Of a stretch of DNA of 6,744 bases, positions 1 through 6,744 are shown in pieces. Both the position numbers and the translations under genes were made by a program. The DNA lies in NCBI GenBank assembly GCA_010025475.1, contig RGTE01000060.1, forward strand, positions 1 to 6,744. The letters run 5' to 3'. Origin of the DNA: Verrucomicrobiota bacterium (GTDB lineage Bacteria > Verrucomicrobiota > Verrucomicrobiia > Methylacidiphilales > Verrucolacustridaceae). The notes under the pieces were generated by a model. It was given only the letters and a program-made list of their open reading frames with translations, was not told the origin of the DNA and searched no databases. Positions within the stretch are counted from its first letter, which is position 1. Every line of letters starts with the position of its first letter.

Positions 1-59
1 TGCGATCAAGGCGCTTGAGACGGCGGACTTGGCGATACTGACCTCGACGCAGGTGGGTG
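1..59 (+). repeat. 59-bp perfect direct repeat, left copy
   Basis: Positions 1-59 are identical to 217-275, an offset of 216 bp (nine octads). The first difference is at 60 versus 276 (g/c, changing Gly to Ala in the following unit), after which the match resumes for nine bases. The left limit is the window edge, so the real repeat may be longer. Such identity, including synonymous sites, marks a recent duplication or gene conversion within the array. Confidence 0.95.
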
Positions 60-3000
60 GTCTGACCGAGTCGCAGATGTCGGTATTTGACACGGCGCAG
101 GTCCAGGCATTCACGACGGCCAACGTGGCCGGATTGACAAGTGCAGCGGTGAAGGGGTTCACGACCGCGAACATCAAGGGTTTGGATTCTGCGGATCTGG
201 CACTGATCACGACCGATGCGATCAAGGCGCTTGAGACGGCGGACTTGGCGATACTGACCTCGACGCAGGTGGGTGCTCTGACCGAAGAACAAATGAAAGT
301 CTTGAGCCTGGCCCAAGTTACCTCATTCACGACCTCGAATGTGAGTGGGTTGACGAGTTCGGCGGTAAAGGGGTTTACGACCTCGAACATCAAGGGCTTG
401 GATGCGGAAGATTTGGCGAAGATCACGACCGACGCGATTAAGGCCTTGGATTCAGAAGATGTAACTGCGCTGTCCTCGGTTCAAGTCACCGGTTTTACGA
501 CAGCCCAAATGGCTCTGTTGTCGACCGCGCAGATTGAGGCGCTTACGACGTTAAACATCAAGGGTCTATCTAGCTCACAGTTAGGCGCAATCAGTACGAC
601 ATCAATCAAGGCACTGCAAACCGATGATTTGGCGGCCGTGAGTGTTGACCAACTCGCCGGGCTTACGAAGTCCCAGGTGCAGGTGCTCACGACGAGTCAG
701 GTTGATGCGTTGAGTAGCAAGCAGGTCGGTGGCCTTTCGACAGCGCAGGTATCGGTACTCGACAGCACCCAGATTCTTGCGCTTACAACGGCGAACGTGA
801 AAGGCTTGGGTACCCAGCAGATCGCCGCTCTGACTACTGACGCCACCAAGGGTTTTGCAAGCGACGATATTGCAGCCCTCAATTCACAGCAGGTCAGTGG
901 GTTTACAACCGCGCAAGTCGGCGGCTTCGACACGGTTCAGATTCAGGCGTTCACGACTTCAAACATTCGAGGTTTTAGCAGTGCACAGCTTGGGTCGTTA
1001 GCGACTGGTGTGATCAGTTCAATTGAGACGAGCGATTTAGTCGTTCTGGATTCCGTCCAGATTGTTGGATTCACGACCGCTCAGATTCAAAAGCTCACCA
1101 CGAGCCAGGTTGCTGCGCTCGTGAGTTCGCAGGTGGGCGGGTTTACCACGGCTCAAGTTAAGGGTTTTGACAGCTCGCAAATTGCCGCACTTTCATCGAC
1201 AGGCATCAAGGGCATTACGAGTAGCCAGATTCAAAACCTTACGACCACAGCGTTTACAGGATTAGAATCAGAAGATATTGCGGTACTGAATGCAACACAG
1301 GTTGCTGGCTTTACGACGAATCAACTGGGTCTGATCACGACAACGCAAATTGCGGCTCTGACATCTGTCAGTATTGCCGGCTTGAGTAGTAGTCAAATTG
1401 CGGCGATTGCCAGTGATTCAGTTTCTGGGATCGAAACAGGTGATCTGGTCGCTCTCACCTCGCTTCAACTGCAGGGCTTTACGCCCGACCAGGTCAAGGA
1501 TCTGACCACCGATCAGGTCGCCGCACTCAAGTCGGCTCAGGTTGGCGCTCTGACCACTGCACAGGTCAACACCTTCAGTAGCGATCAACTCACTGCCCTC
1601 ACCACGTTGAACGTAAAGGGTCTTACAAGCGCGCAAGTTGGCGCGATTAATTCGAGCGCTATTGCTGGACTTGAGACGGTTGATTTAAATGCCCTCACGT
1701 CTGCCCAGGTCGCAGGATTTAACGCGACGCAACTCGGAAAGTTCTCCAGCGCGCTCGTTGCAGCCTTCACAAGCGCGAATATTAGTGGCTTGTCGAGTGC
1801 CCAGGTTCAGGTGATCGCCACGGATGCGATACAAGGCATTGAGACCCGAGACCTTGTTGCACTGAATAGTTTGCAGCTTTCCGGATTCACCACGGCCCAG
1901 ATTCAGCAGCTGACGGACGGTCAGGTTGCAGCGCTTTCGAGTGCGCAACTAGGTAGCTTGAGCACTAGACAAATCAGTATCTTCTCTAGTAGCCAGGCTG
2001 TTGCCTTGACCACCCTCAATGTGCAGGGTCTGAGCCCTTCCCAAATTGCTGCGTTCACGACCGTTGCCTTTGCTAGCATTGGATCCGAAGATATTGCGGC
2101 GTTGAATTCCGCTCAAGTCACAGGATTTACAGCTGCACAGCTGGGCGTTATGGGTAGCGGGCAGGTCGCAGCCCTAACGACCGCGAGTATCAGTGCGCTT
2201 TCTACTGGGCAGATTGCCGCTATCAACACCGCGTCGATCGATGCAATTGAGTCCAGAGATCTTATCGCCTTGAACTCGGCGCAATTGCAGGGTTTCACGA
2301 CGGCTCAGATTACTAAGCTCAGTACGGCACAGATTGCTGCTCTTACGAGTGCACAGCTTGGTTTCTTGTCGACGAACCAGGTGGCTGTGTTTGACAGTTC
2401 ACAGCTCGCTGCGCTTACTACCGCGAACGTCAGCGGGATGAGTTCCCAGCAACTCGGTGCGATCTCGACCCGGGCTTTCGGAGGGTTTGAGTCGCGAGAT
2501 CTTGCCGTACTGAGTTCGGCGCAAATGTCTGGGCTCACGACGAATCAACTCGGCCTGATCACATCATCACAGATTGTCGGACTGACGACAGCAAACGTCC
2601 TTGGCTTGTCCACGGCTCAGATTGCCGGCATCGCGACCGGAGCGATTGCAGGGATTGAGACGCGGGACTTGGCAGCGTTCTTGAGTCGCCAGTTGCCCGG
2701 CTTTACCGAGGGCCAGATTGATCAGTTCAGTGACGAACAAGTCGCGGCCCTTACAAGCGGACAAATCGTCGGGTTTACGACGACGCAAGTTGGCACCTTC
2801 TCATCGGCTCAGATTGCCGCGCTCACCACGATCAACGTCCGAGGGCTGACATCGGGACAACTTGGCGCGATTGCTACAAGCGCTTTCGGTGGTTTTGAAG
2901 CGGCTAAAATCTCGGTCCTCACCTCAAGTCAAGTTTCTGGCCTTAGCCAGGGGCAATTAGGGGTGATTAGTGCGATCCAGGTCGCAGGACTGGTGTCTTC

Positions 3001-6000
3001 CAATGTTGCAGGATTGTCGACCGCTCAAGTTGCTGCGGTATCGACTGCTGCAATCGCTGGGATTGAGACTGCCGATCTTGTGGCCCTAAGCACGGCTCAA
3101 TTGCGTGGTTTTGGTACGGCGCAAATTGATCAATTCACCTCCGCGCAAATGGCTGCATTCACTTCGACGCAGCTTCCCGGCTTCACGACGACGCAGGTTC
3201 AAAGCTTCGATTCCGCCCAAGTCGCTTCGCTTTCGACTGCGAATATCAAAGGGTTTACACCAAGTCAGCTTGGATCGATCGATACCCTTGCCATTGTTGG
3301 CATGGAGACAGCGGATATCCTCGCTTTGAACTCGGCGCAAATGGCCGGCTTCGTCACAGCGCAAATGGCGGCACTCAGCTCCACCCAAATTGCGGCTCTG
3401 AACTCGACGACGATCTTGGGTTTGAGCACGGCTCAGATCGGCGCGCTGTCGACCGCCTCGATTGCCGGGTTGGAAACCAGAGATCTCGTCCTTCTCACTT
3501 CAGCCCAGATGCGTGGTTTTAACAGCGCACAGATTCAGCAGATGGCTGAGAGTCAGATTGCTGCCTTTTCGAGCCAGCAGTTGGGAGGGTTATCCACGAG
3601 CCAGCTTGCGATCTTTAACAGTGCCCAAGTTGCAGCGCTAACCACGTCGAATATTAAAGGGCTTAGCGGAACACAGCTCGCCGCGATCTTGACGGGCTCC
3701 ATTCAGGGATTGCAGGCTGCAGAAGTGGCGGTGTTGAGCTCTAGCCAGGTAAGTGGTTTCACGACCTCGCAAATTGGACAGCTCTCGGATTCACAGATTG
3801 CAGCGCTGACAACTCAAAACGTACCAGGGCTGTCGAGCTCACAAGTTGCGGCGATTAGTACAGGCACCTTCCTCGGGATCGAGACAAGGGACTTGGCTGC
3901 GCTCACAACCTTGCAGCTGTCCGGTGTGACGACGGCTCAGATTCAGGTTCTACCAGCTTCCTTTGTTGCGGCGCTTACCACGCGTCAGGTCGCAGGTCTT
4001 AGTACCTCCCAGGTTGCATCGTTTTCAAGTGATGGGGTGCGAGCGCTAACCACATTGAACATCCGAGGTTTAGGCGCGGACCAGATTAAAGTGCTTTCGA
4101 CTTCAGCCTTTGCTGGTTTTGAGACGCGAGACTTAACGTCGCTCAGCTCGGTGCAGGTGGGTGGATTTACGAGCGCCCAGCTTGGGGTGATTAGCGCGAG
4201 CCAGCTGGCGGGCTTGAACTCGGCCAATATCGTGGGCTTATCGACTGCGCAGATTGCCAGCATCGCAACCGATGCGATTGCCGGTATCGAGACGCGGGAT
4301 CTGGTGGCGCTTCGAAGCGACCAAATCACAGGGTTTACGGATACGCAGCTTGATCAGTTCGGCTCAGCCCAGCTTGCGGCGCTGACCAGCACGCAGTTAG
4401 GCAGCATGACCACGGCGCAGATCAACAGTCTGAACAGTGAGCAGGTGGCAGCGCTAAGCACGGCCAATGTGAAGGGCTTGAGCCCGACCCAAGTGGCTGC
4501 AATTGACGTAAGCGCTTTTGCAGGGTTTGAGAGCCGTGATCTGGCAGCGCTGAGCTCAGGCCAGGTGGGCGGTCTCACGACCGCGCAACTTGCCACGATC
4601 TCGGGCGGGCAACTTGCGGCGCTGACCACAGGCAATATCGCAGGCTTAACGGCTACGAAGCTTGGTACGGTGTCGACCGCAGCGATCAGTGCGCTGGAGA
4701 CGCGGGACTTGCGCCTGCTCACCAGCTTGCAGCTTACGGGGCTGCAGCCTGAGCAGTTGGCGCAGTTCACCGAAGCGCAGTTTGCGGCGCTGACGACGGC
4801 CCAGGTGGCTGGTCTCACGACCACGCAGCTGAGCAACTTCAGCAGTGCGCAGGTGGCTGCCTTGACCACGGCCAATATCACGGGGCTTTCCGGTACCCAG
4901 CTTGGTGTGATCACCACCGCTGCGATCCTGGGGCTTGAGACGCGTGATGTGGCCGTGCTGAGCTCGGCGCAGGTGCGAGGCTTTAGCACCGCGCAGCTGC
5001 AAGTGATCATGTCGGGGCAGCTGGCTGCGCTGAACTCGCGCAATCTTGCTGGGTTCACCACCGCGCAGATTCAAGCGCTGAACACATCGGCACTTGCCGG
5101 GCTTGAGACGCGTGATTTGGCAGCGCTCAGTACGGCGCAATTGCTTGGGTTGAGTGATACGCAGTTAGATGCTTTCAATGCGGCGCAGTTTGCTGCTTTG
5201 AGTACCCAGCAGCTTGCAGGGTTTAGCACGGCGCAGATCCAGAGCTTTGATGGCACGCAGCTGAGCTATCTGACCACGGGCAATATTGTGGCCTTGAGCT
5301 CGGCGCAAATAGCTGCGATCAGTGCCAGCGCCATCAGCGGGCTTGAGGCACGCGATGTGGCGGTGTTGCTTTCGGCCCAGACCAAAGGCTTCACGACCGG
5401 TCAGCTGGCGCAGTTCTCCGCTGCCCAGGTGACGGCGCTGACTTCGGTCAATCTGGCCGGACTCGGTGCGTCACAGCTCGCAGCCTTGAGCACGGACGCG
5501 ATCACCGGACTGGAGACCAGGGACTTGGTGAGTTTGAGCAGCAGCCAGGTGATTGGATTTACCGCTGAGCAGCTCGATGCTTTCTCGGATGCGCAGTTTG
5601 CAGCCTTGACCAGTGCGCAGGTTGGAAGCTTGAGCACGACGCAGATTGACAGCTTAAGCAGCAGTCAGATTGCGGCGTTCAGTACGGCCAATATCCAGGG
5701 GCTTTCTGCCACGCAGATCCCGGTGATCAAGCTCGATGCGCTACCGGGTATCGAGACTCGTGATGTGGCCGTTTTGAGTTCTGCGCAGCTGAGCGCTCTC
5801 ACGAAGCCTCAAATGGCCGTAATCACCTCCAGTCAGCTTGCGGCGCTCAACTCGACAAACATCGCTGGTTTCACCGCTACACAAATCGGCGCAATTCTTG
5901 CGGCCGAGTTCGGAGGCTTTGAGACGAGAGACCTGGCGGCTCTAAACTCAGGACAGGTGTCGGGATTCACGGCTGACCAACTCGATCGGATCACCTCTGC

Positions 6001-6744
6001 CCAGCTTGCGGCGCTCACGACGGCGAATTTCCCAGGACTCAGCGGCACGCAGGTGGGCAAGATTGCGGTGTCGGCGATTGTGGGCTTGAGTTCATCGAAT
6101 ATTTCGGCCATGAGTACGGTGCAGCTTAACGGGATGAACGCTGATCAGCTTCAAGCCTTCAGCTCGACCCAGATCCGGGCGCTCACCACGGCTCAGTTGA
6201 GTGCACTCAAGGGCAAGTTAGTCGGTGCTTCGGGAGCCTTGACGGGAGCGCAGATTGCCTTCTTTACACCCGCGCAAAGTAAGGCGGTTGGGCTTACTTC
6301 GCCGTTGATTCTCGATTTGGACGGCGGTGGCGTCACCACGCGTTCGCTGGCCCAAGGGGTGGCCTTCGATATCGATGCTGATGGCCAGGTGGATCAAAGC
6401 GCTTGGGTGAGCGCTGGCGATGGGCTGTTGGTGCGTGATCTGGATGGCGATGGGGTGGTGGATAACGGCGCAGAGCTTTTCGGGACGGCCACGAGACTTT
6501 CCAACGGTGAAACGGCGCAAGACGGCTTTGCCGCGCTTGCGGATCTGGATAGCAATGGCGATGGCCGAATTGATGGTGCTGATGCAGCTTTTGGTCGCTT
6601 GAAGGTCTGGGTGGATGCCAACAGCGATGGGGTGACCGATGCCGGTGAGCTTCAAACGCTGGGCCAAGTTGGGGTGGTATCGATTGCGCTTCAAGCGCAG
6701 GCGATCACAAGGCGTGACCAAGGCAATGTGGTGGGCTTGGTGGC
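2..6744 (+). CDS. Giant octapeptide-repeat protein with C-terminal FrpC-like calcium-binding module (partial at both ends)
   Basis: Reading codons from position 2, I translated the whole window without meeting a stop, giving 2,247 codons; both gene ends lie outside. Residues 1-2069 are tandem octapeptides with Ser/Thr at positions 1-2, Gln at 4 and hydrophobics at 5 and 8. Residues about 2070-2099 are a linker. Residues 2100-2247 form an Asp/Gly-rich calcium-binding module resembling the FrpC self-processing module. The array has no Cys, His or Trp and a single Tyr (codon 5267-5269); Trp appears only in the C-terminal module. No signal peptide or membrane segment is visible, but the N-terminus is missing. 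Absence of Cys and Ca-binding loops near the C-terminal side fit a type I-secreted giant adhesin or RTX-like protein, as known for proteins with such modules. The function of the array is unknown to me. No regulatory signal is visible. Confidence is high for the coding frame and moderate for secretion. Confidence 0.95.
217..275 (+). repeat. 59-bp perfect direct repeat, right copy
   Basis: This is the second copy of the sequence at 1-59. It covers the end of one 9-unit block and the start of the next, including the marker unit ETADLAIL and most of TSTQVGAL. The following parts of the two blocks also align at the same 216-bp offset, for example 134 onward with 350 onward, with scattered mostly synonymous changes. 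Confidence 0.95.
449..5752 (+). repeat. Thirteen 408-bp (136-residue, 17-octad) superrepeats
   Basis: Marker units open blocks whose lengths alternate strictly 168 bp (7 octads) and 240 bp (10 octads). The superrepeats start at 449, 857, 1265, 1673, 2081, 2489, 2897, 3305, 3713, 4121, 4529, 4937 and 5345. The second (10-octad) block of each starts 168 bp later, at 617, 1025, 1433, 1841, 2249, 2657, 3065, 3473, 3881, 4289, 4697, 5105 and 5513. A short block is marker, three Gln units, an Asn unit, a Gln unit and a unit lacking both (often Ala at position 4). A long block is the same with six Gln units. Thirteen repetitions without a slipped unit, despite considerable DNA divergence, indicate a fixed structural period. 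No known repeat family with this 7+10 grammar comes to mind. Confidence 0.92.
5753..6208 (+). repeat. C-terminal end of the octad array: two 7-unit blocks and a markerless 5-unit cap
   Basis: After the thirteenth superrepeat, blocks begin at 5753 (ETRDVAVL) and 5921 (ETRDLAAL), and both are of the 7-unit type. A 10-unit block was expected at 5921, so the alternation breaks here. At 6089, where a marker is due, the unit is SSSNISAM, without the acidic/Arg signature. Four more ordinary units follow, ending with TTAQLSAL at 6185-6208. This likely forms the terminal cap of the repeat domain (inference). Confidence 0.88.
6209..6298 (+). other. Linker between repeat array and calcium-binding module
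   Basis: Thirty codons (residues 2070-2099) begin with Lys-Gly-Lys and a short Gly/Ala/Ser stretch. Two weak octad-like units follow, TGAQIAFF (6242-6265) and TPAQSKAV (6266-6289), which are out of the 24-bp register of the main array by 33 bp. It contains three Lys residues. It probably joins two separately folded domains. Confidence 0.75.
6437..6475 (+). other. Asp-rich calcium-binding loop (EF-hand-like)
   Basis: The codons give Asp at loop positions 1, 3, 5 and 9, with Gly at 6 and Val at 8 (DLDGDGVVD), then N-G-A-E. The Glu falls at position 13 rather than the canonical 12, so this is a near-EF-hand loop. The following N-G-A-E-L-F-G stretch is a landmark of this module family. Confidence 0.7.
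6548..6583 (+). other. Canonical EF-hand calcium-binding loop
   Basis: The twelve-residue loop DSNGDGRIDGAD has Asp1, Asn3, Asp5, Gly6, Arg7, Ile8, Asp9 and Asp12, with every ligand position of an EF-hand loop filled. It sits in the C-terminal module and very likely binds Ca2+. Confidence 0.85.
6614..6649 (+). other. Canonical EF-hand calcium-binding loop
   Basis: The twelve-residue loop DANSDGVTDAGE has Asp1, Asn3, Asp5, Gly6, Asp9 and a bidentate-type Glu12. It follows V-W-V and lies 66 bp after the start of the preceding loop, giving a paired EF-hand-like arrangement. Confidence 0.85.

Larger units (their letters stand above)
1..448 (+). repeat. Two 9-unit (216-bp) blocks at the left of the array
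   Basis: Blocks start at marker units at 17 and 233 (both ETADLAIL) and end before the marker at 449. Each has 9 octads. The order is marker, three Gln units, an Asn unit, an Ala unit (TSAAVKGF, then TSSAVKGF), a second Asn unit, an acidic D-L unit and a TTDAIKAL unit. The two copies are much more alike in DNA than any blocks further right, including a 59-bp exact match. This 9-unit architecture differs from the 7+10 pattern that begins at 449. The left edge cuts the array, so further 9-unit blocks may lie upstream. Confidence 0.9.
1..6208 (+). repeat. 24-bp / 8-residue tandem repeat array (258 complete units)
   Basis: Every 24 bp from 17 to 6208 encodes one octapeptide, of which TTAQVAGL and STAQIAAL are typical; a partial unit occupies 2-16. 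Position 1 is Thr/Ser/Asn/Asp, 2 is Thr/Ser, 4 is mostly Gln, 5 is Val/Ile/Leu and 8 is Leu/Phe/Ile. No insertion or deletion breaks the 24-bp register over 6.2 kb, although the DNA of individual units is well diverged. This suggests selection on the protein fold. The Ser/Thr at the unit start could cap a short helix, with Gly often at position 7 forming a turn, so a solenoid of short helices is my inference; a beta-solenoid cannot be excluded. The array continues beyond the left edge, so its total length is unknown. Confidence 0.95.
6299..6744 (+). other. FrpC self-processing-module-like calcium-binding domain (cut by window edge)
   Basis: Residues 2100-2247 begin with Ser-Pro-Leu-Ile-Leu-Asp-Leu-Asp and continue with Asp-rich loops at 6314-6334, 6368-6394, 6437-6475, 6548-6583 and 6614-6649. 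Landmarks are W-V-S-A-G-D-G-L-L-V, N-G-A-E-L-F-G, G-F-A-A-L-A-D-L-D and V-W-V-D-A-N-S-D-G. This order matches, from memory, the self-processing module of Neisseria meningitidis FrpC and related modules in large type I-secreted proteins. In FrpC, Ca2+ triggers cleavage of an Asp-Pro bond at the start of this module, and the freed Asp can form an isopeptide bond with a Lys. Here the residue before Pro is Ser (6299-6301), so that chemistry is probably absent. Homology is by eye only; the domain end is outside the window. Confidence 0.8.

Noticed and set aside
1441..1530. Resemblance to TAL-effector repeats (units reading like L-T-P-D-Q-V)
   Set aside because: TAL repeats are 33-35 residues long with a variable di-residue and conserved G-G-K-Q-A-L-E. 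Here the period is 8 residues and none of those features is present. The likeness is limited to a common helix-start motif.
3105..3329. 74-codon plus-strand open frame
   Set aside because: It overlaps the giant frame in another register and is full of Arg and Ser from out-of-frame reading of repeats, with no sign of independent translation.
4354..5061. 235-codon open frame on the minus strand, the longest of many antisense open frames
   Set aside because: It is the reverse complement of the octad array. Its product shows the same periodicity as a mirror of the sense repeats, and similar frames occur all along the array because the repeated codons avoid antisense stops. No ribosome binding site or recognisable domain supports it.
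1..6208. CRISPR array or non-coding satellite DNA
   Set aside because: The 24-bp repeats are contiguous without unique spacers, diverge mostly at codon-compatible positions, and keep one frame open for the whole length. It is a protein repeat.
6218..6721. 167-codon minus-strand open frame opposite the calcium-binding module
   Set aside because: The sense strand encodes a recognisable EF-hand-containing module there. The antisense product has no recognisable motif and is rich in residues expected from reversed Asp/Gly codons.
6299..6744. RTX nonapeptide (GGxGxDxxx) calcium-binding repeats
   Set aside because: The Asp-rich loops here are of EF-hand type (DxDxDG) and do not recur every nine residues. 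RTX repeats may lie downstream but are not in the window.

Overview
The whole 6.7 kb window lies inside one giant protein-coding gene on the + strand. The frame whose first complete codon is at position 2 stays open to the last base with no stop codon, giving 2,247 complete codons. Neither the start codon nor the stop codon is in the window. No other gene, RNA gene, promoter, terminator or mobile element could be supported. The minus-strand open frames are shadows of the repetitive Thr/Ser/Gln/Ala coding sequence. Residue numbers below count the codon at position 2 as residue 1.

Layout. Positions 1-6208 encode a tandem array of 8-residue units (24 bp) of the form [T/S][T/S]-x-Q-[V/I/L]-x-x-[L/F]. 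There are 258 complete units from 17 to 6208, plus one partial unit at the left edge, and none is displaced from the 24-bp register. Above this lies a higher-order pattern. Special units opening with E-T-R-D-L or a variant, units with Asn instead of Gln, and units with neither occur at fixed places and divide the array into blocks. Two 9-unit blocks come first (17-448). Then 13 consecutive 408-bp superrepeats follow (449-5752), each a 7-unit block plus a 10-unit block. Two 7-unit blocks and a 5-unit stretch without a marker close the array (5753-6208). A linker (6209-6298) leads to a calcium-binding module (6299 to the right edge) with EF-hand-type Asp loops. I recognise this module as resembling the self-processing module of Neisseria FrpC and the related C-terminal modules of large type I-secreted proteins. 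The residue before the key Pro is Ser, where FrpC has Asp.

Interpretation. The product is most likely a very large secreted or surface protein, with a long solenoid- or stalk-like array followed by a Ca2+-dependent C-terminal region. RTX repeats, a type I secretion signal and transporter genes would be expected downstream but are not visible. The moderate-to-high GC content and the protein type suggest a proteobacterium, perhaps Burkholderiales/Comamonadaceae. That is inference from style, not from a marker gene. The most notable and possibly undescribed element is the strict 7+10 superrepeat built from octapeptides.
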